Source of the DNA: Cryobacterium arcticum
GTDB lineage: Bacteria; Actinomycetota; Actinomycetes; Actinomycetales; Microbacteriaceae
Direction: 5' to 3'
Length of the DNA: 64,000 bases
Assembly (NCBI RefSeq): GCF_001679725.1
Contig: NZ_CP016282.1
Coordinates: 372,001 to 436,000, forward strand
How positions within the stretch are numbered: position 1 is the first letter of the stretch; the number at the start of each line of letters is the position of its first letter. Both the position numbers and the translations under genes were made by a program. The notes below the pieces were generated by a model, which was not told the origin of the DNA, did not search any database, and saw nothing but the letters and a program-made list of their open reading frames with translations. Shown here piece by piece: positions 1 through 7,853 of this stretch.

Positions 1-603
1 GATGACGGAGTTGGCGAAGCCGAGGATCGACGGGTTGTTGGCGCGGTCCTGCACGGCCTCGGCCATGTCGACGGCACCCCTGTGGTGCGCGATCATCAGG
101 GTGAGGAACATCCGCTCGGCGTCGGCACCCGTGGATGCGGTGAGGGCGGCGATCTGCTCGTCGGTGGCCAGTCCGGGCATCCGCTGCCCAGGGGTGTGCG
201 CCCCGCCGGTGTGGCCGTGGCCTTCGTCGGAGCGGCCGGGCCGGGTCATCCAGGTCATCGACGGCTCGGGGCCGGCCTGGGTGAGGTTCCACTCGGTGAG
301 CCAGCCGTAGAGCTGGCCGGCCTGCTGCGACTGGGTGAGGGCGATGTCATAAGCGAGCCGGCGCACCTCCTCGTCGGTGGTGCGGTCACGGATGATCATG
401 GCCAGCTCGGCCCCCTGCAGATGGTGCACCTGCATATCGCGGGCGAATCCAGCCTCGGCACTCGTCGCGGTGGGAGCGGGGCTGTCGCCCGCGCTCAGAC
501 GGCCCACTGAGTAGCCGACGAGCGCGACCATCGCGACCGCGATCGCGGCCGCGATGATCAGGGTGACGCGCCTGGCGCCGACGCTACGCCTTGCCGGGGC
601 CAT
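1..603 (-). CDS. DUF305 family secreted/membrane protein (partial)
   Basis: The gene runs off the left edge, so 201 codons are visible and no stop is seen. An N-terminal hydrophobic segment at about residues 12-30 looks like an uncleaved anchor or signal. The ferritin-like DUF305 core follows, with its two diagnostic His pairs in MQVHHLQGAEL (about 50-60) and MIAHHRGAVDMA (about 165-176). The family is often linked to copper or metal handling, but its biochemical role is not settled. The ATG at 601-603 overlaps the end of the upstream DUF3105 gene by 20 bp, which suggests translational coupling. DUF3105-DUF305 pairs are common in actinobacteria. The family call is firm; the function is not known. 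Confidence 0.88.
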   Translation of the reverse strand, partial: MAPARRSVGARRVTLIIAAAIAVAMVALVGYSVGRLSAGDSPAPTATSAEAGFARDMQVHHLQGAELAMIIRDRTTDEEVRRLAYDIALTQSQQAGQLYGWLTEWNLTQAGPEPSMTWMTRPGRSDEGHGHTGGAHTPGQRMPGLATDEQIAALTASTGADAERMFLTLMIAHHRGAVDMAEAVQDRANNPSILGFANSVI

Positions 604-1276
604 CGATGCCGCCGGTGCACGGTGAACCGGGCTCGGGCACCGAGTTGCTCTGCCAGTACTCCTGGATGAAGGTCGGGATGCGCTCGTCGTCGACCGAGTC
701 GACCGCCAGCTGCGAGTTCCAGCCGCTGAGCACGATGGGGGAGTCGAGTCCCTCGAACGGCGAGAGGATCACGTAGGTGGAGGGCAACAGTCCGCGCAGG
801 GTGGCCAGGTCGTCGTCGCTGAGCGAGGAGTCATAGGTGATCCAGAGGGCGCCGTGCTCCTGGGAGTGCACGGCGTTCTCCGACGGAACCTGCTCGGTGT
901 ACACACCGCAGTTCAGCCAGGCCGGGTTGTGTTCGCCGCCGGCCGGCGGGGTCTGCGGGTACGTCACGGCGGTCTGCACGTGGGCGGCCGTGTTCTGGAA
1001 CGTCTGCACGCCCTCGATCTCGGCGCCCGTGCCACCGCCGGCGGTGTAGCTGGCGCTCTTGGGGGTGAGGACCACGGACGTGATGACCAGGCCCACCACG
1101 GCGACCACGGCCGTGATGCCCGCGATCAGGCCGATGCGCCGGTTGCGTGCACTGCGCTTCTGCTCGCGGTGGTACTGCTCGAGCTTGGCGGACCGTTGCG
1201 CCGCGCGCTGAGCCTTGACGCCGGGCTTGGGGGTGGACGATCCGGCGGAGGGGCCGGTGGGCGGGGCAGGGGTCAC
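584..1276 (-). CDS. DUF3105 domain membrane-anchored protein
   Basis: A protein of 230 residues if translation starts at the GTG at 1274-1276, which has an AAAGAGG ribosome site 5 nt upstream. An ATG at 1304-1306 would add 10 residues but has no visible ribosome site. The N-terminus is basic and Pro/Ser-rich, followed by one membrane helix at about 50-73 (GLIAGITAVVAVVGLVITSV). The extracytoplasmic DUF3105 domain then carries the family motifs NCGVYTEQVP, HSQEHGALWITY and the later WNSQL region. The function is unknown. The gene lies directly upstream of, and overlaps, the DUF305 gene on the same strand, so the two probably act together outside the membrane. It diverges from the cysteine leader and cbs. 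Confidence 0.85.
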   Translation of the reverse strand: MTPAPPTGPSAGSSTPKPGVKAQRAAQRSAKLEQYHREQKRSARNRRIGLIAGITAVVAVVGLVITSVVLTPKSASYTAGGGTGAEIEGVQTFQNTAAHVQTAVTYPQTPPAGGEHNPAWLNCGVYTEQVPSENAVHSQEHGALWITYDSSLSDDDLATLRGLLPSTYVILSPFEGLDSPIVLSGWNSQLAVDSVDDERIPTFIQEYWQSNSVPEPGSPCTGGIDGPGKA

Positions 1277-1392
1277 GAGGGCCTCTTTCGGTTGCTGTTC
1301 TCTCATTCGAACGTATGGACCGCCGCCCGCGCTTCCCGAGCGGGGCATCTCACAGTTGGTTCACAGGCTGGTCGGGACTCACGGGCGGCGAC

Positions 1393-1404
1393 TAGAGTGA
1401 AACC
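1393..1404 (+). promoter_or_regulatory. Leaderless promoter of the cysteine leader peptide
   Basis: A TAGAGT box at 1393-1398 is followed by exactly 6 nt (GAAACC) and then a GTG start codon. That spacing places the transcription start on or next to the GTG, as in leaderless actinobacterial genes. No good -35 hexamer is visible. The same TANNNT-N6 arrangement recurs in front of several other genes in this window. Confidence 0.65.
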
Positions 1405-1446
1405 GTGATCATCCTGACGTCGTGTCCCTGTTGCTGCTTTCGCTAG
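1405..1446 (+). CDS. Polycysteine leader peptide (cysteine attenuator)
   Basis: A 14-codon ORF starting with GTG and ending with TAG. It encodes MIILTSCPCCCFR, with Cys at positions 7, 9, 10 and 11 (codons TGT, TGT, TGC, TGC). It begins 6 nt after a TAGAGT box and ends 102 nt before cbs, the first gene of a transsulfuration operon. Short leaderless ORFs rich in cysteine codons are known in mycobacteria as cysteine-responsive attenuators: ribosomes stalling on Cys codons when Cys-tRNA is scarce change expression of the downstream operon. Sequence, position and downstream genes all match that logic. That this one works the same way is inference. Confidence 0.75.
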   Translation: MIILTSCPCCCFR

Positions 1447-1535
1447 CCGACTCGCACACCCGTATTCACCGGTTTCAGACCGCCACCAGGCCAGCGGCCA
1501 CGCCGGCATCGCTCCGCGCCACGTCACTCACGTTC

Positions 1536-1548
1536 GAAGGATCCCTTC
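1536..1548 (+). promoter_or_regulatory. Hairpin burying the cbs ribosome binding site
   Basis: GAAGG (1536-1540), loop ATC, CCTTC (1544-1548) is a perfect 5-bp hairpin that pairs the ribosome binding site of cbs immediately before its ATG at 1549. It could be the switchable element controlled by the upstream polycysteine ORF. The stem is short, so alone it would be only weakly stable; the regulatory reading is inference. Confidence 0.4.
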
Positions 1549-2913
1549 ATGAAAATCGCTGACACCATCCTCGACCTCATCGGCAACACGCCCCTGGTCA
1601 AGCTGCACAAGGTCACGGAGGGCATCTCCGCCACCGTGCTCGTGAAGCTCGAATACTTGAATCCCGGTGGGTCCTCCAAGGACCGCATCGCCACCCGCAT
1701 CATCGACGCCGCCGAGCGTGACGGGCACCTATTGCCCGGCGGCACCATCGTGGAGCCCACCTCCGGCAACACCGGCGTGGGCCTGGCCCTGGTGGCCCAG
1801 CAGCGCGGCTACAAGTGCGTCTTCGTGCTGCCGGACAAGGTCGGCGAGGACAAACGCAATGTGCTCACCGCGTACGGCGCCGAGATCGTCGTGACCCCGA
1901 CATCCGTGGCCCCCGACGACCCCGAGTCCTACTACAGCGTCTCCGACCGGCTCGCCCGCGAGATCCCGGGCGCTTTCAAGCCCAACCAGTACTCCAACCC
2001 GAACGGTCCGCTCAGCCATTACGAGTCCACCGGACCGGAGATCTGGCGCGACACCGACGGCACCGTCACCCATTTCGTCGCCGGAGTCGGCACCGGGGGC
2101 ACCATCACCGGCACCGGCCGGTACCTGCGCGAGGTCTCGAACGACGCCGTGCGCATCATCGGCGCCGACCCGGAGGGCTCGGTCTACTCCGGCGGCTCCG
2201 GCCGGCCGTACCTCGTCGAGGGTGTCGGCGAGGACTTCTGGCCGGGCGCATACGACCCGGCCGTTCCGCACGAGATCATCGCGGTCTCCGACGCCGACTC
2301 CTTCGCCATGACCCGCCGTCTCGCCCTCGAAGAGGGCATCCTGGTCGGTGGCTCCAGCGGCATGGCCGTCGTCGCGGCGCTCCGCGCGGCAAAGGACCTC
2401 CCCGCCGATGCCGTCGTGGTGGTGCTGCTGCCCGATGGCGGCCGCGGCTACCTGGGCAAGATCTTCAACGACGGCTGGATGCGCAGCTACGGCTTCTCCA
2501 ACGCTCCCGCCGGTCACACCGTGGCCGACCTGCTGCGCTCGAAGACCGGCACCCTGCCGGCGTTCGTGTACGTGCACCCGAACGACACCGTGCGCGACGC
2601 GATCGAGACCATGACCTCCTCGAGCGTGTCGCAGCTGCTCGTGCTCGCGGCCAAGCCGCCCGTCGTGATGGGCGAGGTCGTCGGCTCCGTCGACGAACGC
2701 AGCCTGATGGCACGGGTGTTCTCCGGGGAGTCGCAGCTCACCGACAAGGTGGGCTCGATCGTGGGCGACGCCCTGCCGTTGATCGGCGTGAACGAACCGG
2801 TGGGGTCGGCCCGGGCCGCTTTCGCCGAGCACGACGCCCTCCTCGTCACCGACGGCGGCAAGCCGCTCGGTGTCATCACCCGGCACGACCTCCTGACCTA
2901 CCTCAGCGCCTAG
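1549..2913 (+). CDS. cbs: Cystathionine beta-synthase
   Basis: A PLP enzyme of 454 residues that condenses homocysteine with serine (or, in related enzymes, O-acetylserine) to cystathionine in the cytoplasm. The fold-type II PLP domain spans about 1-310. Lys44 in NPGGSSKDR is the Schiff-base lysine, PTSGNTG (70-76) binds the substrate carboxylate, and GVGTGGTITGTG (about 178-189) is the phosphate loop. A pair of CBS domains occupies about 330-454, and their presence separates the enzyme from plain cysteine synthases. It is followed 64 bp later by metB. Together they interconvert homocysteine and cysteine. Expression is probably controlled by the polycysteine leader upstream. Confidence 0.93.
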   Translation: MKIADTILDLIGNTPLVKLHKVTEGISATVLVKLEYLNPGGSSKDRIATRIIDAAERDGHLLPGGTIVEPTSGNTGVGLALVAQQRGYKCVFVLPDKVGEDKRNVLTAYGAEIVVTPTSVAPDDPESYYSVSDRLAREIPGAFKPNQYSNPNGPLSHYESTGPEIWRDTDGTVTHFVAGVGTGGTITGTGRYLREVSNDAVRIIGADPEGSVYSGGSGRPYLVEGVGEDFWPGAYDPAVPHEIIAVSDADSFAMTRRLALEEGILVGGSSGMAVVAALRAAKDLPADAVVVVLLPDGGRGYLGKIFNDGWMRSYGFSNAPAGHTVADLLRSKTGTLPAFVYVHPNDTVRDAIETMTSSSVSQLLVLAAKPPVVMGEVVGSVDERSLMARVFSGESQLTDKVGSIVGDALPLIGVNEPVGSARAAFAEHDALLVTDGGKPLGVITRHDLLTYLSA

Positions 2914-2977
2914 CTCCGGGCGGGTCCGACCCGCCAGCCGAACGTAGACATCCGACTTACTTCGAAAGAGACCCACC

Positions 2978-4138
2978 ATGAGCCAGTCCGAGAACCAGAA
3001 GTTCAGCACCATCGCCATCCACGCCGGCCAGGAATTCGACCCCACCACCGGAGCCGTCATCCCGCCGATCTACCAGACCTCCACCTACGTGCAGGACGGC
3101 ATCGGCGGCCTGCGCGGTGGCTACGAGTACAGCCGCGGCGGTAACCCCACCCGCACCTCGCTCGAGACCATGCTCGCGGCGCTCGAGGGCGGCAAGCACG
3201 GCCTCTCGTTCGCCAGCGGCCTCGCCGCCGAAGACAGCCTGCTGCGCGCCGTGCTCAAGCCCGGCGACCACGTGGTGCTCGGCAACGACGTGTACGGCGG
3301 CACCCACCGGCTGATCAACCGGGTGCACGGCGCCTGGGGCGTGCGCAACACCACGGTGGAGATGAGCGACCTCGCCGCCGTCGAGGCCGCCATCATCCCC
3401 GGCGAGACCAAGATCCTCTGGGTGGAGACGCCCAGCAACCCGCTGATGAAGATCAGTGACATCGCCGGCCTGGTCGAGGTCGGCCACCGCCACGGTGTGC
3501 TCGTCGTCGTCGACAACACCTTCGCGTCGCCCGCCCTGCAGCAGCCCCTCGCGTTCGGCGCCGACGTGGTCGTGCACTCCACCACCAAGTACCTCGGCGG
3601 CCACTCCGACGTGATCGGCGGCGGCCTCGTCATCAACGACGACGAACTCGCCGAGAAGACCAAGTTCATCCAGTTCGCCGCCGGCCCCGTCTCGGCGCCG
3701 CTGGACGCCTGGCTCACCGTGCGCGGCATCAAGACCCTCGCGGTGCGCATGGAACGGCACAGCAGCAACGCCCTGGCCATCGCCCGGTACCTCGAGACCC
3801 ACCCCGCCATCGAGAAGGTGTACTACCCCGGGCTCGAAAGCCACCCCGGCCACGAGCTTGCCGCGTCGCAGATGAGCGCCTTCGGCGGCATGCTCTCGCT
3901 GGCATTCCGGGGCGGCGAGAGCGCCGCCCGGCTCTTCGCCGAGTCGATGCACCTCTTCCAGCTGGCCGAATCGCTCGGCGGAGTGGAATCCCTGGTCAAC
4001 TACCCGTCTGAAATGACCCACGCCTCGGTGCGCGGCACCGAACTCGAGGTGGCGACCAACATCGTGCGGCTTTCCGTCGGCATCGAGGACCTCGACGATC
4101 TGCTGGCCGACCTCGCGCAGGCCCTGCCCGCCAGCTGA
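2978..4138 (+). CDS. metB: Cystathionine gamma-synthase / PLP transsulfuration enzyme
   Basis: A Cys/Met-metabolism PLP enzyme of 386 residues, the normal family length. Visible motifs are YSRGGNPTR (about 48-56), the SxxTKYxGGHSD block with the PLP lysine near residue 204, and the C-terminal SVGIEDLDDL. The family includes cystathionine gamma-synthase and gamma-lyase, and sequence reading alone cannot fully separate them. Coupling to cbs leaves either direction possible: gamma-lyase activity would give cysteine, gamma-synthase would feed methionine. The ATG at 2978 has a GAAAGAGA ribosome site. The gene is the last of the cbs operon, ending before a strong bidirectional terminator. Confidence 0.88.
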   Translation: MSQSENQKFSTIAIHAGQEFDPTTGAVIPPIYQTSTYVQDGIGGLRGGYEYSRGGNPTRTSLETMLAALEGGKHGLSFASGLAAEDSLLRAVLKPGDHVVLGNDVYGGTHRLINRVHGAWGVRNTTVEMSDLAAVEAAIIPGETKILWVETPSNPLMKISDIAGLVEVGHRHGVLVVVDNTFASPALQQPLAFGADVVVHSTTKYLGGHSDVIGGGLVINDDELAEKTKFIQFAAGPVSAPLDAWLTVRGIKTLAVRMERHSSNALAIARYLETHPAIEKVYYPGLESHPGHELAASQMSAFGGMLSLAFRGGESAARLFAESMHLFQLAESLGGVESLVNYPSEMTHASVRGTELEVATNIVRLSVGIEDLDDLLADLAQALPAS

Positions 4139-4172
4139 CCCAGCCTCACCCGACGGCCGGCTGTTGCCGCTT

Positions 4173-4209
4173 CGGACAATGCGCCCGGTACGCCGGGCGC
4201 ATTTGTCCG
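4173..4209. terminator. Bidirectional hairpin terminator
   Basis: CGGACAA-TGCGCCCGG and CCGGGCGCA-TTTGTCCG form a near-perfect stem of about 16 bp with a 4-nt loop. It sits between two convergent genes, metB and the GH42 gene, and can serve both strands. Confidence 0.8.
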
Positions 4210-4247
4210 TGCGGGAACAGTTGGGCCGGCGGGGGCGTGCGCGAGCG

Positions 4248-6278
4248 CTACCGGATGCTCCGCACCACCCGGGTGAGCCCGGCCGGGACGAGCACGGTTC
4301 CCTCCACGACGGTGTCCGTGAGCAGCTCGGTGCCGGTGGCCTCGATGGCCTGGTCGGCATCCGTGTGGTTGATCAGGAACCTGAAATCGTCGGTTGCCGA
4401 CGACCGGGTGATCGACTCCACACCGTCGACGCCGCGGGCCGCCTCGATGCCGGCGCTGTTGAGCACGTCCAGCAGCAGGGAGTCGAGGTCGGCACCGTCG
4501 AGCTTCGTCGACACGTACCAGGCCGCACCCGCACCGAAGCTGTTGCGGGTGATCGCCGGGCCGCCGGAGGCGGGCCCGTCCACATAACGGGCCAGCACCT
4601 CGGCGCTGGAGACGACGATGTCGTCGGCCCAGGCCGTGCCGGTGCGGGAATCGCTGAGCGTGACGGTCTCCGTCTCGTGCAACGGCAGGAATTCCGGGAT
4701 GGTGAGGCCGAGGACTTCGCGGAGGGCTCCGGGCGCAGCGCCGGCGTAGACGGTGTCGTTCTCGTCGACGATGCCGGAGAAGTACGACACCAGCAGGGTG
4801 CCGCCGCCCTGAACATAGCCGGTGATGTTCTCCGACGCGGTCGGACCGGCGAGGTAGAGGCTCGGCGCAATGACGAGCGCATAGGAACCGAGGTCCGCGG
4901 TCGGGTGTACGAAGTCCACCGTGACGTTGCGCTTCCAGAGCGCGCTGTAGAAGGCTTCGATGCGTTCACGGTGGCCCAATTCCACACTCGGCCGCCACTC
5001 GAAGTCCTGGGCCCAGAAGGATTCGGTGTCCCAGATCAGCGCCACCCGCGCGCTCACGCGGGACGAGCGCACATCGGCCAATGCGCCAAGCGACCGGCCG
5101 AGGGCGACCACCTCGCGCCAGATCCGGGTGTCGGCGCCGGCGTGCGGCAGCATGGCCGAGTGGAACTTCTCGACCCCGAAGCGTGAGGCGCGGAACTGGA
5201 AGAACAGGATCCCGTCGGCGCCGCGAGCGAGGTGCGACAGCGAGTTGCGGGCCAGCTCGCCGGCGCGCTTGGCGATGTTGCGCGGCTGCCAGTTGACGGC
5301 CCCGGTGGAGTGCTCCATCAGGATCCAGGGCGCCCCACCGGCCAGCGACCGGGTGAGGTCGGCATCCATCGCCAGCAGGATGTGGTTGTCGGCGCGTTCG
5401 GCGACGAGGTAGTGGTCGTTGGCGACGACGTCCACCTCCCTGCTCCACTTCCAGTAGTCGGCGGAGAGACAGTTGGTGGCCATGAAGTTCGTGGTCACGG
5501 GGATGTCCGGGGTGAAACGACGGATGACGTCGCGCTCGTTGATGTAGCACTCGAGCAGCGCGTCCGAGGTGAAACGGTGGAAGTCCAGCCGCTGGGCCTG
5601 GTTGCTCACCGACGCGGACTGGCGGGGCGCATCGATCTCGTCCCATTCGCCGTAGACCTGGCCCCAGAAGGTGGTGCCCCACTTCGAGTTGAGCACCTCG
5701 AGGGTGCCGTAGCGGGCCTGCAGCCAGGCGCGGAAGGCCAGGACGGAGTGCTCGTCGTAGGAGTCACTGATCGGTGCGCCGTATTCGTTGTGCACGTGCC
5801 ACAGCACGAGCGCGGGGTGGTTCGCATAACGTCGGGCCAGCTGCTCCGTGATGGCCGCGGCGGCGCGGCGGTAGTCGGGGCTGGACGGGCTGACCATGCC
5901 GCGGGAGCCGTTGCCCAGGGTGATGCCGTCCCGGGTGACCGGACGCGAATCCGGGTACTTCTTCCAGAACCAGGCCGGCGGTGCGGCCGTGGGGGTCGCC
6001 AGGTCCACGTCGATGCCGGCTTCGTGCAGCAGCGTGATGATGTCGTCGAGCTGGGTGAAGTCGTACTCTCCCTCGCGCGGTTCCAGGATGCCCCAGGCGA
6101 AGATGGCGACGCTGACCAGGTTGATGCCCGCCTCCTTCATTAGCTCGATGTCCTCGAGCCAGGTGGCCCGCGGCCACTGCTCCGGGTTGTAGTCGCCGCC
6201 GTAGCGGATGCCGGTCGCACCGTGCAGCAGGCGCTGCATGGCGGGGGAGCTGACGGGGGTGGGGGTATCGATCGACAT
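4248..6278 (-). CDS. Beta-galactosidase, glycoside hydrolase family 42
   Basis: An intracellular GH42 enzyme of 676 residues that removes terminal galactose from oligosaccharides (lactose, galacto-oligosaccharides or arabinogalactan fragments). GH42 landmarks are GGDYNPEQWP near the N-terminus, the acid/base Glu in HVHNEYG (about 165) and the nucleophile Glu in LMEHSTGAVNW (about 320), followed by the trimerisation and C-terminal domains. No signal peptide is seen. The ATG at 6276-6278 is preferred over upstream in-frame starts because AGAAGGAG lies 10 nt ahead of it. It diverges from a sugar ABC transporter, with two operator-like sites between, so it should hydrolyse what that transporter imports. 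Confidence 0.93.
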   Translation of the reverse strand: MSIDTPTPVSSPAMQRLLHGATGIRYGGDYNPEQWPRATWLEDIELMKEAGINLVSVAIFAWGILEPREGEYDFTQLDDIITLLHEAGIDVDLATPTAAPPAWFWKKYPDSRPVTRDGITLGNGSRGMVSPSSPDYRRAAAAITEQLARRYANHPALVLWHVHNEYGAPISDSYDEHSVLAFRAWLQARYGTLEVLNSKWGTTFWGQVYGEWDEIDAPRQSASVSNQAQRLDFHRFTSDALLECYINERDVIRRFTPDIPVTTNFMATNCLSADYWKWSREVDVVANDHYLVAERADNHILLAMDADLTRSLAGGAPWILMEHSTGAVNWQPRNIAKRAGELARNSLSHLARGADGILFFQFRASRFGVEKFHSAMLPHAGADTRIWREVVALGRSLGALADVRSSRVSARVALIWDTESFWAQDFEWRPSVELGHRERIEAFYSALWKRNVTVDFVHPTADLGSYALVIAPSLYLAGPTASENITGYVQGGGTLLVSYFSGIVDENDTVYAGAAPGALREVLGLTIPEFLPLHETETVTLSDSRTGTAWADDIVVSSAEVLARYVDGPASGGPAITRNSFGAGAAWYVSTKLDGADLDSLLLDVLNSAGIEAARGVDGVESITRSSATDDFRFLINHTDADQAIEATGTELLTDTVVEGTVLVPAGLTRVVRSIR

Positions 6279-6298
6279 TGGCCTAGGGCTCCTTCTAC

Positions 6299-6312
6299 TG
6301 TGTGCGCTCCCA
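6299..6312. promoter_or_regulatory. CebR-type LacI operator, site 1
   Basis: TGTGTGCGCTCCCA matches the actinobacterial CebR-type operator TGGGAGCGCTCCCA at 12 of 14 positions. It lies just upstream of the GH42 ribosome site, within the GH42 5' region. The likely ligand is the LacI protein encoded at 9750-10766. Confidence 0.5.
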
Positions 6313-6356
6313 GTTCTAGCACAGCAAATGCGCGGAGACCAGATGATATTCCCACG

Positions 6357-6398
6357 TTGACAACGCAAGAATTGTGTGAATTACTAGTACCGCTCCCA
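6357..6398 (+). promoter_or_regulatory. Promoter and CebR-type operator site 2 of the sugar transporter
   Basis: A perfect TTGACA (6357-6362) is a clear -35 element for the transporter operon; the -10 about 17 nt on is poor (ATTACT). TAGTACCGCTCCCA at 6385-6398 matches the CebR-type operator at 11 of 14 positions and would cover the transcription start. The two sites (see 6299-6312) share the half CGCTCCCAG and would let one repressor control both divergent units. Confidence 0.5.
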
Positions 6399-6468
6399 GC
6401 CGCTGGCGAAATCACCGGCGATATTCTCGGGCGCCACTCACAGCACCAGCTTTCATCAAGGAGGACGA

Positions 6469-7770
6469 ATGCGCACGTCAATTCGGGTCGGGGCCGTGGC
6501 CATGGCCACAGCGGCAACGCTGCTCATGTCAGGTTGTTCGGCGAACACGGGTGGCGGTGACGACGGGCCGGTTGAACTCAACTACTGGGCCTGGGCGCCG
6601 AACCTGGAGCAGGTCGTGGACATCTGGAACGAAGACAACCCCGACATCCAGGTGACCGTGCAGAAGCAGGATGGCGGCGACCCCGCGATCACCAAGCTGC
6701 TCACGGCCATCAAGGCCGGCAGTGGTGCACCCGACCTGATCCAGGCGGAGTACCAGAAGATCCCCACCCTGGTGTCCTCCGATGCGCTTGCGGACCTGAG
6801 CGAGTACGGCGCCGGCGACATCGAAGACTCCTTCGCCGACGGCGTATGGGACTCCGTCACGCTGGGCTCTGACGCCATCTACGCGATCCCGCAGGACAGC
6901 GGCCCCATGATGTTCTTCTACCGCGCCGACATCTTCGAACAGCTCGGCCTGAGCGTTCCCACCACCTGGGACGAGTACGCCGACGTCGCGCGCGCCGTGC
7001 ACGCCGCTGACCCGGCCAAGTACCTCGGAACCTTCTCGTCCAACGACGCCGGCTGGTTCACCGGCATGGCCCAGCAGGCGGGTGCCTCCTGGTGGGGCAT
7101 CGACGGCGAGTCCTGGAGCGTCGACATCGACAAGACGCCGACAGAAACCGTGGCGGGATATTGGGGCGGCCTCGTCGAGGAGGGCGCCATCGACAACAAG
7201 CCGATGTATACGCCGGAGTGGAACGCCGGGCTCAACAACGGCAACCAGGTCGGCTGGCTGAGCGCAGTCTGGGCCCCCGGCGTGCTCGGCGGCAACGCGG
7301 CCGACACGGCCGGGCTCTGGAAGGCGGCCCCGATGCCGCAGTGGGACGCCGACGCACCCGCCACCGGCAACTGGGGTGGCTCGTCCACCGCTGTGACCAC
7401 GCAGTCCAAGCACCAGGAAGCGGCCACGAAGTTCGCGACCTGGTTGAACACCGACGCGGAGGCCGTGGAAGCACTCGTCAAGACCTCGGGCATCTACCCG
7501 GCCGACGCCGCCCAGGCCAAGGCGGCGCTGACGTCACCGCCGGAGTTCTTCTCCAACCAGCCTGACTTCTACGATGTCGCCGCTGATGTGGCCGCCACCG
7601 TGAGCCCCTTCACCTACGGGCCCAACGTGAACGTGGCCTACAGCGCCTACAACGACGAGTTCGCAAAGGCGGCCGACGCCAAGACCCAGAGCGCGTTCCT
7701 GGATGCGGTCGCCGCGATGCAGAAGATCACGACCGAGGACATGAAGAAGAGCGGCTTCACCGTCAAATAG
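6469..7770 (+). CDS. Sugar ABC transporter substrate-binding lipoprotein
   Basis: A family-1 extracellular solute-binding protein of 433 residues. The lipoprotein signal ends in the lipobox LMSGC with the lipidated Cys23. The mature part has the typical sugar-binder pattern (NYWAWAPN near the start, WGGSSTAV hinge region, PMPQWD). It captures an oligosaccharide outside the membrane and delivers it to the permeases encoded downstream. Pairing with a GH42 enzyme suggests beta-galactosides or arabinogalactan oligomers, but the ligand cannot be read from sequence. An AGGAGG ribosome site precedes the ATG. The ATPase is not encoded here; CUT1 systems often share a distant MsiK/UgpC-like ATPase. 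Confidence 0.88.
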   Translation: MRTSIRVGAVAMATAATLLMSGCSANTGGGDDGPVELNYWAWAPNLEQVVDIWNEDNPDIQVTVQKQDGGDPAITKLLTAIKAGSGAPDLIQAEYQKIPTLVSSDALADLSEYGAGDIEDSFADGVWDSVTLGSDAIYAIPQDSGPMMFFYRADIFEQLGLSVPTTWDEYADVARAVHAADPAKYLGTFSSNDAGWFTGMAQQAGASWWGIDGESWSVDIDKTPTETVAGYWGGLVEEGAIDNKPMYTPEWNAGLNNGNQVGWLSAVWAPGVLGGNAADTAGLWKAAPMPQWDADAPATGNWGGSSTAVTTQSKHQEAATKFATWLNTDAEAVEALVKTSGIYPADAAQAKAALTSPPEFFSNQPDFYDVAADVAATVSPFTYGPNVNVAYSAYNDEFAKAADAKTQSAFLDAVAAMQKITTEDMKKSGFTVK

Positions 7771-7785
7771 CACCTCGCCGTATCC

Positions 7786-7817
7786 CCGGGTCCGTCGGCC
7801 ATCGTCGGCGGACCCGG
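7786..7817 (+). other. Intercistronic stem-loop after the binding-protein gene
   Basis: CCGGGTCCG (7786-7794) and CGGACCCGG (7809-7817) form a perfect 9-bp stem, with weaker pairing inside, between the binding-protein gene and its permeases. There is no T-run. It is a candidate 3'-end stabiliser or partial terminator that raises binding-protein output over permease output. Confidence 0.6.
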
Positions 7818-7853
7818 TCCCCCCATCCACGACCCCACGATTGAGGACAACTC

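Noticed and set aside
1729..3060. A 443-codon antisense frame over cbs
   Set aside because: No motif, no ribosome site, and cbs is intact on the other strand.
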